A stretch of 64,000 bases of DNA, taken from assembly GCF_027474825.1 (NCBI RefSeq), contig NZ_CP107030.1, positions 1,866,529 to 1,930,528 on the forward strand, in the 5' to 3' direction. Below are positions 18,914 to 26,338 of the stretch, piece after piece; position 1 is the stretch's first letter; every line of letters starts with the position of its first letter. A program made the translations under genes and the position numbers. The DNA comes from Maribacter halichondriae (GTDB lineage: Bacteria; Bacteroidota; Bacteroidia; Flavobacteriales; Flavobacteriaceae). The notes beneath the pieces were generated by a model. The model was not told the DNA's origin. It ran no database searches and saw nothing but the letters and a program-made list of their open reading frames with translations.

Positions 18914-19420
18914 ATGAAAAATGTATTATGGTTCGTGGTGATTTTGCTGATGGCATCCTGCGAACAACAAAAAATCGGATTCGTCGACAACGTAAAGTTG
19001 ATGGACGAGTATCAAGAAAAAATCGATGTCGAGGCAAAATTCAAGACCAAGGCAGATGCGCTGACCAAGAAAAGAGATAGTATCTCACAAGCTTTTCAGA
19101 TAGAAGCTCAGGCATTTCAGACCAAAGCCCAAAACATGTCTCAGACCAAAGCTCAGGAAGAATACAATCTGATGCAGCAAAAAGGTCAGTTTATAGGCCA
19201 ACAGTTACAACAAGAGGATCAACAACTTCAGGCGTCTGGTCAAACTGAAATGGACAGTATCGTAAGCAAGGTTAAAAAAGAGATCAAGGCGTACGGAAAG
19301 ACCAATGGCTACACCTACATCCTAGGCGGTGGAGACGGCGGCAGCGTTCTTTATGGTACGGACGCGAACGACCTCACCGATGAAATCATAAAAATCTTGA
19401 ACGACAAATACAAAAAGTAA
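18914..19420 (+). CDS. OmpH/Skp-like periplasmic chaperone, lipoprotein form
   Basis: A 168-aa protein starting MKNVLWFVVILLMASCEQ, a short signal peptide with lipobox LMASC. The mature part has the Skp/OmpH layout. It begins with the strand KIGFVDNVKLMDEYQEK and continues with a long amphipathic helix pair rich in Gln, Lys and Ala (about 40-125). The C-terminal strand is YTYILGGGDGGSVLYGTDAND, close to the consensus Y.yIL....ivLY...D.T. Skp-type proteins hold unfolded outer-membrane proteins in the periplasm. Classical Skp is soluble; a lipid anchor is a variation seen in Bacteroidota. A strong terminator follows. Confidence 0.9.
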   Translation: MKNVLWFVVILLMASCEQQKIGFVDNVKLMDEYQEKIDVEAKFKTKADALTKKRDSISQAFQIEAQAFQTKAQNMSQTKAQEEYNLMQQKGQFIGQQLQQEDQQLQASGQTEMDSIVSKVKKEIKAYGKTNGYTYILGGGDGGSVLYGTDANDLTDEIIKILNDKYKK

Positions 19421-19441
19421 AATCGTTCCTCACAATGATAC

Positions 19442-19471
19442 AAAGCCCCAACTCTCGTTGGGGCTTTTTTT
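19442..19471. terminator. Rho-independent terminator after the OmpH-like gene, overlapping the end of the DoxX-like gene
   Basis: A perfect 11-bp stem, AAAGCCCCAAC with GTTGGGGCTTT, loop TCTC, then a T-tract. It serves the rightward gene. The T-tract overlaps the stop codon (19470-19472) of the leftward gene, and the mirrored A-tract may let it work in both directions. Confidence 0.88.
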
Positions 19472-19868
19472 ACGACTGCAATAGAAAGACTAAAAATACG
19501 GCGGGTATAAAATAAATAACTATTGTTTTTGCCCCTTCGTAATCCTTCGCCATACGTTGACCGAATAAAAGCATTAAGAGCGAAATACAAGACGCAATCG
19601 CACCGTACAAGGCCATGTTACCTCCGCCGTCAAAAATAATTTGATACAGCCCGATTAAACAAAGTAAGCCGGCTAGTCCCTCTGCCAACAATACCGTAAC
19701 GAGCATGCCCGGCACGATACCTTTCATTGGGGACTTCGAAAAATGATCCGTCAACCATGATACATTTCCCTTCCAATCCAAAATCTTGTCGATTCCGCTT
19801 TGAAGAAAGGTAATGACCAAAAAGAGAAGCAGAAGAATTTCGGCGGAATTTTCAATTAGGGTTTCCAT
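19470..19868 (-). CDS. DoxX-like four-helix membrane protein
   Basis: A 132-aa integral membrane protein with four predicted helices: about 9-24, 52-74, 82-101 and 112-131. The first helix and following loop (LFLVITFLQSGIDKILDWKG) and the glycine-rich second helix (LLAEGLAGLLCLIGLY) resemble the DoxX/DoxD family, though no catalytic motif exists to confirm it. Its stop codon overlaps the terminator of the convergent OmpH-like gene, so the intergenic space is effectively zero. It lies 45 bp downstream of holB and may share its transcript. Confidence 0.7.
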   Translation of the reverse strand: METLIENSAEILLLLFLVITFLQSGIDKILDWKGNVSWLTDHFSKSPMKGIVPGMLVTVLLAEGLAGLLCLIGLYQIIFDGGGNMALYGAIASCISLLMLLFGQRMAKDYEGAKTIVIYFIPAVFLVFLLQS

Positions 19869-19913
19869 AGTGTCTTGTTTTTCCGGTTTATGAATTCTAT
19901 TAATGTCTCTTTT

Positions 19914-21089
19914 CTAACTTCCTTCTAAGGAAGCCTGTAAGACGGGCTTTTTATGAAGCAATCGCGTTAATTTTATGGAAAGGTCGGTCAATACCAACTT
20001 AGAGTTTCCGTTTCGCTCTATATGATAGATGGCATCCTCGATTTCATTGACAATATCCAATATATTGTTTTCGTGGACAAAAGGAGCAAACTTATCCAAT
20101 TGAAATCCATCTACGTGAATCTTCATATAGGCCAAGTCCTTCGCGTTATAATTGATAAGTAATGCCTGACGCATCACCATTAGACAGTATTTTAAAAATT
20201 TCTTTTGCGTCTCGCGTCCGGTTTTCGCCACCTCCTCGCTCCATAGGATCAAATCGTGTATGGCCGCCTTATTGCCTTTCGCCTTAAAAGCGCTCCTTAC
20301 CCATTGTACGAACCATTTTTCAAAGACCAAATCTTCGGAATCATTGTTCAATAGATCCAAGGCTTTATTGAAATTTCCGTTGGCTTCATGGGCAAGTTTG
20401 AGGGCTTCTTCACGCGAGCATCCTTTTTCGACCAATGCGCTGGAAATAGACTCTTCGGCCAATGCAGGAAAATGCAATACTTGGCATCGTGATCGAATGG
20501 TTTGGATGATTTGTTCCTCGTCCTCGGCAAGTAATAAGAAAATGGTCTTTTCAGGGGGCTCCTCAATAAGTTTTAATAGTTTGTTGGCAGCTGAGGTGTT
20601 CATTTTTTCAGCCATCCAGATTAGCATCACCTTATAACCCCCTTCATATGATTTCAAGGATAGTTTTTTGACGATGTCCTGTGCTTCGTCAACACCTATT
20701 TGACCTTGTTTTTTTTCGATTCCGATGAGGCGGTACCAATCGAACAGATTTCCATAGGGCTGCTCTTTGACAAACTGTCGCCATTCACTCATGTAATGGT
20801 TACTGACCGCATGACTTTTCACTTTGTCGGAATTAGCCACCGGAAAAGCAAAATGCAGGTCGGGGTGCGACAGGGTATTGAATTTAATATTACAGACCGC
20901 ATTGCCGTCTACATTCTCAGCATTTCGGTTAGAACAAACAAGATATTGGGCATAGGCCAAGGCCATGGGCAATGTTCCCGAACCTTCGGGGCCGACGAAC
21001 AATTGTGCGTGTGGAATACGTCCGGCATTGGCACTGGAAGCCAAGTGATTTTTGATGTAGGAAAGCCCTAAAATGTCTTTGAACAACAT
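19914..21089 (-). CDS. holB: DNA polymerase III delta' subunit (clamp-loader ATPase-like)
   Basis: A 391-aa protein beginning MLFKDILGLSYIKNHLASSA, the usual start of this family. The P-loop region is altered (GPEGSGTLPMALAYAQYL, without the Lys-Thr of an active Walker A), as known for delta', which does not hydrolyse ATP. The hallmark stretches are GVDEAQDIVKKLSLKSYEGGYKVM, AANKLLKLIEEPPEKTIFLL and IIQTIRSRCQVL, the last being the SRC motif of clamp loaders. The C-terminal collar is helical. The candidate -7 element ends only 4 bp from the start codon, so the mRNA may be nearly leaderless. Confidence 0.92.
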   Translation of the reverse strand: MLFKDILGLSYIKNHLASSANAGRIPHAQLFVGPEGSGTLPMALAYAQYLVCSNRNAENVDGNAVCNIKFNTLSHPDLHFAFPVANSDKVKSHAVSNHYMSEWRQFVKEQPYGNLFDWYRLIGIEKKQGQIGVDEAQDIVKKLSLKSYEGGYKVMLIWMAEKMNTSAANKLLKLIEEPPEKTIFLLLAEDEEQIIQTIRSRCQVLHFPALAEESISSALVEKGCSREEALKLAHEANGNFNKALDLLNNDSEDLVFEKWFVQWVRSAFKAKGNKAAIHDLILWSEEVAKTGRETQKKFLKYCLMVMRQALLINYNAKDLAYMKIHVDGFQLDKFAPFVHENNILDIVNEIEDAIYHIERNGNSKLVLTDLSIKLTRLLHKKPVLQASLEGS

Positions 21090-21093
21090 GATT

Positions 21094-21101
21094 CAAATAT
21101 A
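21094..21101 (-). promoter_or_regulatory. Candidate -7 element for holB
   Basis: The coding strand reads TATATTTG, a perfect TAnnTTTG, ending 4 bp before the ATG at 21089. If used, transcription would begin at or very near the start codon. Confidence 0.35.
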
Positions 21102-21293
21102 GACTATTCAAACTTATTTTCAGCACGAATGGGAAATGGGAAAAATAGGCAAATCCTACTTTTTAAAAACAGACCCATTAGTCGGAAAACGATGTTTTTC
21201 CTCTTGAACGACTTATATATAGGCACTTTCGTCAATTTAGTCAGGAACGAAAATCTTTCGAATGTATAATTTGTCATATCTGCAATAAGATAG

Positions 21294-21318
21294 AACCGAC
21301 CAAGAGGTCGGTTTTTTT
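21294..21318 (+). terminator. Rightward terminator with no annotated gene upstream
   Basis: The stem AACCGACC and GGTCGGTT is a perfect 8 bp with loop AAGA, followed by TTTTT. It points rightward in the divergent region between holB and pgk, and lies upstream of the pgk -7 element (21375). It may end a small RNA from about 21100-21290 or act as an attenuator for a longer pgk leader. The opposite strand has no T-tract after the stem. Confidence 0.75.
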
Positions 21319-21374
21319 GCGCCACATGGAAACAAGTAATATGGAAACCTCTTTATATGAAGCGCATAAATCTT

Positions 21375-21382
21375 TACATTTG
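21375..21382 (+). promoter_or_regulatory. Candidate -7 element for pgk
   Basis: TACATTTG matches TAnnTTTG, 23 bp before the pgk ATG. A TTTA lies 19 bp upstream (21352-21355) at the position expected for the -33 box. Confidence 0.5.
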
Positions 21383-21405
21383 GAATTCCAAAAAAATAGA
21401 CCTGA

Positions 21406-22599
21406 ATGAGAACGATAGAGCATTTCAATTTTGATAATAAAAAAGCATTGATCCGGGTTGATTTCAATGTGCCACAAGACGAAAATTTCGACGTAACCGA
21501 TACCAGTCGGATCGAAGCCGCAAAACCTACGATCATCAAAGTTTTGGAAGATGGGGGAAGCGCCGTTTTGATGAGCCACTTGGGAAGGCCGAAAGGGCAG
21601 CGTAACGACGAAATGTCGTTACGACATATTTGCAAAACGGTTTCCGATGTTTTAGGAGTTCAGGTGAAGTTCGTTCCCGATTGCGTGGGCGAGGCTGCTG
21701 AAAAAGCTGTTGCCGAAATGGAAATGGGCGAAGTGATCCTGTTGGAAAACCTACGCTTTCATGCAGAGGAAGAAAAAGGAGACGAAAACTTTGCCGAACA
21801 ACTTTCAAAATTAGGAGACATTTACATCAATGATGCTTTCGGAACGGCCCACAGGGCACATGCATCTACTACCATCGTGGCGAAGTTCTTCCCTGAAAGA
21901 AAATGCTTCGGCTATTTATTGGCCCAAGAAATCGAGGCGATTGAAAAAGTTATGCGAACTGGTGAAAAACCGGTGCTGGCCATTTTGGGCGGGGCCAAGG
22001 TCTCTTCGAAGATAACGATCATTGAAAATATTCTGGACAAAGTCGACCATCTCATCATTGGAGGGGGCATGACATTTACCTTTGTCAAGGCCCAAGGAGG
22101 CAAGGTGGGTGATTCTATTTGTGAGGATGACAAAATGGAACTTGCCCTTGATATTCTAAAACAGGCCAAAGAAAAAGGGGTCGAGGTACACATTCCTGTG
22201 GATGTCTTGGCAGCGAATGCCTTCGCCAACGATGCCGACACAAAGGTTGTCGATGTCAGCCAAATTCCTGACGGATGGCAAGGACTTGATGCCGGACCCA
22301 AAACCTTGGAAAACTTTAAAGAGGTTATTTTAAAATCGAGAACCATATTGTGGAACGGCCCCGTGGGCGTCTTTGAAATAGAATCTTTTGCGAAGGGAAC
22401 CATTGCTGTAGGAAACTATATTGACGAGGCTACAAAAAACGGAGCATTTTCACTTGTTGGAGGAGGTGATTCCGTTTCCGCAGTGAAGCAATTCGGCTTT
22501 GAACACAAAGTGAGTTACGTTTCTACTGGAGGCGGCGCCATGTTAGAAAGTTTGGAGGGAAAAACACTTCCGGGAATCGCTGCAATAATGCAGGATTAA
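21406..22599 (+). CDS. pgk: Phosphoglycerate kinase
   Basis: A 397-aa cytosolic glycolytic enzyme that transfers phosphate between 1,3-bisphosphoglycerate and ADP. Characteristic stretches: [14 protein letters not shown] near the N-terminus, [11 protein letters not shown] (3-phosphoglycerate site), [27 protein letters not shown], and [29 protein letters not shown] and the nucleotide-binding [10 protein letters not shown] with STGGGAMLE lie towards the C-terminus. The length is standard for bacterial monomeric PGK. It is preceded by its own -7 element and by an orphan terminator at 21294-21318, so it appears to be transcribed independently of holB. Confidence 0.97.
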   Translation: MRTIEHFNFDNKKALIRVDFNVPQDENFDVTDTSRIEAAKPTIIKVLEDGGSAVLMSHLGRPKGQRNDEMSLRHICKTVSDVLGVQVKFVPDCVGEAAEKAVAEMEMGEVILLENLRFHAEEEKGDENFAEQLSKLGDIYINDAFGTAHRAHASTTIVAKFFPERKCFGYLLAQEIEAIEKVMRTGEKPVLAILGGAKVSSKITIIENILDKVDHLIIGGGMTFTFVKAQGGKVGDSICEDDKMELALDILKQAKEKGVEVHIPVDVLAANAFANDADTKVVDVSQIPDGWQGLDAGPKTLENFKEVILKSRTILWNGPVGVFEIESFAKGTIAVGNYIDEATKNGAFSLVGGGDSVSAVKQFGFEHKVSYVSTGGGAMLESLEGKTLPGIAAIMQD

Positions 22600-22715
22600 A
22601 GACGTTATCGATAAACGGGCACTCATCTTTTTTTATAGCTTTTCAACACGATTATTTTACGGTTTCCAAAAAAAAGACGATTTTAGTTGTCCGCGTTTAA
22701 AAATTGATAAGTCCC

Positions 22716-24391
22716 ATGAAATCCATAACAAATAGGTTCTTTCCATTCTTCATTTTTATTTTCGTCGTCGTGCCAATATTCGGACAGCAGAACGATTCTA
22801 TTCCCGTATCCATTATCAAGAAAAAGACCTCGCGATTACCACTTCACAAATCGATACGACCGAAATGGACATGAAGGGTGTGGAGCAGATGGAACTCATG
22901 GATGCCGAATCAGACTTGGAAGACAACCCTTTAGTATTTTCCGCAAAAGACAGTAAAGCCGAATATAATCTGAAGGATCATCCCTTGGCCGCAAAATATG
23001 ATAGCCTTTGGATGAAAGAATTATATGAGGCCGCGGCATTGTACGATGAAATGTACGACGAGGTCACGACCCTTGATCCTGAAAAAGAACTGAAAGACGA
23101 TGAAGACTATGTGTACGACCTACCTGTCGACACTTTGAAGGCAAGGCTTGCGAAATTGAACCAGAAAACACCATTCAATATTGCTTATAATCCTTCTTTG
23201 GAAAATGTAATCAAATCATTTTTGACACGTAAGAGGGGTTTAATGGAGCGTATGTTGACCATAAGCCAGTTTTATTTTCCGCTATTTGAGCAGACCCTTG
23301 ATAATCATGACATTCCTTTGGAAATGAAATACCTGTCCATTGTGGAGTCTGCTTTGAATCCTAAAGCTCGCTCTCGGGTCGGTGCCACCGGCCTTTGGCA
23401 ATTTATGTACGGTACGGGCCGTGAATTGAAATTGGAAATCAACAGTTATGTAGATGAACGCAGTGACCCGATAAAGTCGACCGAGGCCGCCAGTAAATAC
23501 CTCAATCGATTATATGGAATTTACGAGGATTGGGATTTGGCCCTAGCTGCCTACAATTCAGGCCCGGGCAATGTTAACAAGGCGATACGAAGGTCGGGAG
23601 GATACAAGAACTACTGGAATATTCGTCGAAATCTACCTAGGGAGACAGCTGGATACGTGCCTGCTTTTTTCGCCACCATGTATTTGTTCGAATATGCCGA
23701 AGAACACGATTTGAAAGGTAAAAAAGTGGACCGCCCTTTCTTTGAGACCGATACGATCCATGTAAAAAGCTTGATTACTTTCGACCAAATTTCAAAACTT
23801 GCCGGAATCAGCGTGGAAGAATTAAAGGTGTTGAACCCATCCTATAAATTGAACGTAATACCTTTTGTGGAAGGCAAACCACATACTTTGAGACTTCCAA
23901 AGGATGTCATGGGGAAATTTGTTGCCAACGAAGTTCAAATTTATGCATTCGTCAAAAAAGAGTTGGAAAGTAAAGAAAGTCCGTTGCCGCAATTGGTAAA
24001 ACAGGCTGAGGCGGAGCGAATTCGTTATCGGGTACGAAGCGGTGATTTCCTGGGTAAAATAGCTGCGCGATACGGAGTTCGGGTAAGCCAAATCAAACAA
24101 TGGAATGGTCTACGCAGTAACAATCTTCGTATTGGGCAACGGTTGACCATATATCCTAGAAACCGTGGCGGTGGCACTAGCGTGGCAAAAACAAAAGTGT
24201 CTTCAACCCCAGTTAAACAGACCTTTTCGAAGGATGCCAAGATACATACGGTACAGAGTGGAGACTCACTTTGGACGATTTCTAGAAAATATCCAGGAAT
24301 TACTGTCGATAATTTACGAGAATGGAACGGTATTAGTGGTAGTAAGCTACAGCCGGGTACAAAATTAAAGTTGTGCGACTGTTCATCGTAA
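22716..24391 (+). CDS. LysM-containing lytic murein transglycosylase, MltD-like (frame interrupted at 22821-22825)
   Basis: The signal peptide MKSITNRFFPFFIFIFVVVP (ATG 22716, cut near IFGQ) is in a different frame from the enzyme. One extra A in the A5 run at 22821-22825 joins them into 558 aa, reading IIKKKDLAITTSQ across the break. The SLT domain (about 165-290) carries the catalytic glutamate in IVESALNPKARSRVGATGLW, followed by QFMYGTGRELKLEIN and the AAYNSGPGNV signature. Two LysM peptidoglycan-binding modules follow: YRVRSGDFLGKIAARYGV (about 427-470) and HTVQSGDSLWTISRKYPG (about 508-552). Such enzymes cut glycan strands in the periplasm to form 1,6-anhydromuropeptides. Without the repair the ORF starts at 22865 and lacks any export signal. 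Confidence 0.92.
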
Positions 24392-24405
24392 AAGACTAAA
24401 ACCAT

Positions 24406-25425
24406 ATGAAATCGAGACACTTAAGAACACTTTCATTTTTGCTTTTCTTAGCAATACTCTTTACAACTTGTAAGGACGGAAAAAAAGTAAATTATAAACC
24501 TACCTCCATCGGTGCGGTAAATTCACTGGCCGTTGTTATGGACAACGAGCTCTGGAAGGGCAAAGTTGGCGATAAGGTCAGGGAACATTTTGCGGCTACA
24601 GTAGTAGGTCTAACATGGGAAGAACCCTTATTTTCCATAAATCATATGCCTACCCAGGTTTTTCAGGATCGATCCAGAAACACAAGAAATATTTTGTACG
24701 TTCAGAAAGATTCTGTGGATGTCGCGCACATTAAGACAGACATGTACGCCCTACCTCAAAAAGTCGGGGTAATAAAAGGTAGGACCGAAGAGGAAATCAT
24801 CGAAAATGTAGAGTCCAAGGCGGATGAATTTATTAATGCCTTTAAAAATTTGGAACTAACAGTTACCCAAAAAAACTTTTTGAAGTCATTGAACAAAGAA
24901 ACGGTATTGCAAGAAAAGTTCGGCATTTCATTGAACCTGCCTTCGATTTATAGAATCGATGTTCAAAAAGATAATTTCGTTTGGATCGAGCGTCAGATTC
25001 AAAAAGGCACTGCCAGTATCATTGCGTACGAAATGGCAGGAGACTATTTCAAGAACGATTCTACCCTAGTAAAAGATATCGTCAGAATGCGCGATTCGAT
25101 CGGGGCAACCTATGTCCCCGGACCGGATGTACCGAACAAGACTACCCACATGCGCACCGAACCTGCTTTTTCGCCTTCAGTCTTTCCTACGGAAATCGAC
25201 GGAAAGGAAGCAATCGAGGTAAAAGGCATTTGGGACATCAAGAACTACCCCATGGCAGGCCCTTTCTTGACCTACATTATCAAGGATAAGGAAAATGACA
25301 GAATATTGGTTCTCGAAGGCTTTGTATTTGCCCCAGCAACGAATAAACGCGACGATATTTTTCAACTTGAGGCGATTATGAAGACAGTTAGGTTCAGCGC
25401 TACAAAAAGGCAACAATTTAATTAG
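24406..25425 (+). CDS. DUF4837 family lipoprotein
   Basis: A 339-aa protein with a lipoprotein signal (LLFLAILFTTCKDGKK, lipobox FTTC). The mature part matches the DUF4837 family of Bacteroidota: GAVNSLAVVMDNELWKGKVG near the start, a central VWIERQIQKGT, and KGIWDIKNYPMAGPFLTYI near the end. No enzymatic motif is visible and the family has no known function. It starts 14 bp after the lytic transglycosylase gene, pointing to one operon and a possible role in the cell envelope (inference). A strong terminator follows. Confidence 0.85.
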   Translation: MKSRHLRTLSFLLFLAILFTTCKDGKKVNYKPTSIGAVNSLAVVMDNELWKGKVGDKVREHFAATVVGLTWEEPLFSINHMPTQVFQDRSRNTRNILYVQKDSVDVAHIKTDMYALPQKVGVIKGRTEEEIIENVESKADEFINAFKNLELTVTQKNFLKSLNKETVLQEKFGISLNLPSIYRIDVQKDNFVWIERQIQKGTASIIAYEMAGDYFKNDSTLVKDIVRMRDSIGATYVPGPDVPNKTTHMRTEPAFSPSVFPTEIDGKEAIEVKGIWDIKNYPMAGPFLTYIIKDKENDRILVLEGFVFAPATNKRDDIFQLEAIMKTVRFSATKRQQFN

Positions 25426-25442
25426 TAATCTATTCAATGTAA

Positions 25443-25472
25443 AAAAGCATCCCATTTTTATGGGATGCTTTT
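25443..25472. terminator. Bidirectional terminator between the DUF4837 gene and the first small membrane protein gene
   Basis: A 12-bp stem, AAAAGCATCCCA with TGGGATGCTTTT, around a short T-rich loop. The A-tract on the left and T-tract on the right suit termination of both convergent transcripts. Confidence 0.88.
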
Positions 25473-25494
25473 CATATTCAGAGCTTATTTCTTA

Positions 25495-25665
25495 TCAATC
25501 GAATGCGAAACCTGTCGATATTCGAAATACGAGTGCGTATAACGCAATCGCCAATAGGAAAAAACAAAACCAAGAGAACGCCTTAAAATATTTTTTAAGA
25601 AAGAGATTCCCTAAGTTTTTAAATGCTTCAAAATAGATTTCTTTTACGAGTAGTATTTTCTTCAT
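25495..25665 (-). CDS. Small single-helix membrane protein, paralogue 1 (56 aa, DUF6747-like)
   Basis: A complete 56-codon ORF starting MKKILLVKEIYFEAFKNLGN and ending RISTGFAFD. It has a basic amphipathic N-terminal half (residues 1-28), one hydrophobic helix (about 30-48), and an invariant-looking TGFAFD tail. The product at 25923-26093 has the same length and about 60% identity, including KEIY.EAF.NLG, YFKAFSWFCF and TGFAFD, so this is a real gene pair and not a chance ORF. I associate this pattern with the flavobacterial DUF6747 family from memory. Its role is unknown. The two genes have separate terminators and so are probably separate transcripts. Confidence 0.82.
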   Translation of the reverse strand: MKKILLVKEIYFEAFKNLGNLFLKKYFKAFSWFCFFLLAIALYALVFRISTGFAFD

Positions 25666-25867
25666 ACGTTCAACATTTTAATAGTTAAGGTACAAAGTTG
25701 ACAGAATAAAACTAGATGGTATAATTAATCGGGCGAACTGTGTATAATATAGATTAGTGAATGCACGTCTTTTTATTACTCTTTCAATAGCACACTAATC
25801 CGTTAAAAAACAACATAAAAGTAATACTTGGATAATGGCAAAGAGAATCTGGCTCTTTTGCAAATAA

Positions 25868-25897
25868 AAACGCCTTAAGAGTACTCTTAAGGCGTTT
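25868..25897 (-). terminator. Terminator after small membrane protein paralogue 2
   Basis: A perfect 30-bp palindrome with arms AAACGCCTTAAGAGT and ACTCTTAAGGCGTTT. On the minus strand it is followed by a T-tract. It begins 26 bp after the stop of the gene at 25923-26093. Confidence 0.8.
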
Positions 25898-25922
25898 CGT
25901 TGGTAAGGCCGGTTGTTTCTTT

Positions 25923-26093
25923 TTAATCAAAGGCAAAGCCCGTGGCAAGTCTAAAAATGAAGGCATACAGCACGATTAAAAAAGCTGTGAAGCAGAACCA
26001 AGAAAATGCCTTGAAATAAGACTTTATAAGATAGTGACCAAGGTTTCTGAAAGCCTCTAGGTAGATTTCTTTGATAAGTAGGGTTGTTTTCAT
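25923..26093 (-). CDS. Small single-helix membrane protein, paralogue 2 (56 aa, DUF6747-like)
   Basis: A complete 56-codon ORF starting MKTTLLIKEIYLEAFRNLGH and ending RLATGFAFD. Its layout is identical to the paralogue at 25495-25665: a basic N-terminal half, one hydrophobic helix (about 30-48), and the conserved C-terminal TGFAFD. The spacing and tandem orientation suggest local duplication followed by divergence. Upstream, 6-bp arms ACACGT (26114-26119) and ACGTGT (26132-26137) form a small inverted repeat about 20 bp before the ATG, a possible operator or leader hairpin. The function is unknown; the highly conserved cytoplasmic-looking half hints at interaction with a membrane partner (inference). 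Confidence 0.82.
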   Translation of the reverse strand: MKTTLLIKEIYLEAFRNLGHYLIKSYFKAFSWFCFTAFLIVLYAFIFRLATGFAFD

Positions 26094-26282
26094 GATTTGG
26101 GATTTTTAATTAAACACGTCTACTATATTAAACGTGTAATCGGATAAACAGGTATTTCTCCGACCGTCTTTGTTGTGTAAGGGCCTTACGGTGTTGTGGA
26201 ATGTTATTTTTTGTTGTCAAAACAAATAGTTTCTTACAATTGTAGGATAAATTTACACTCGAGGTAAGCCCACCCAAACAAA

Positions 26283-26312
26283 AAACCGCTGTCCTTAAAA
26301 AGACAGCGGTTT
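26283..26312 (-). terminator. Terminator after the OmpA/PD40 gene
   Basis: An 11-bp stem, AAACCGCTGTC with GACAGCGGTTT, followed by a T-tract on the minus strand, 26 bp after the stop of the leftward gene ending at 26339. Confidence 0.85.
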
Positions 26313-26338
26313 CGCAAGTTGGTTTGTTTACTTCTGGT

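Noticed and set aside
21129-21269. 46-codon ORF just upstream of the orphan terminator
   Set aside because: No ribosome-binding context or recognisable features; I favour a non-coding transcript or leader instead.
21912-22403. 163-codon ORF antisense to pgk
   Set aside because: A shadow frame of a highly conserved gene, with no start context or recognisable protein content.
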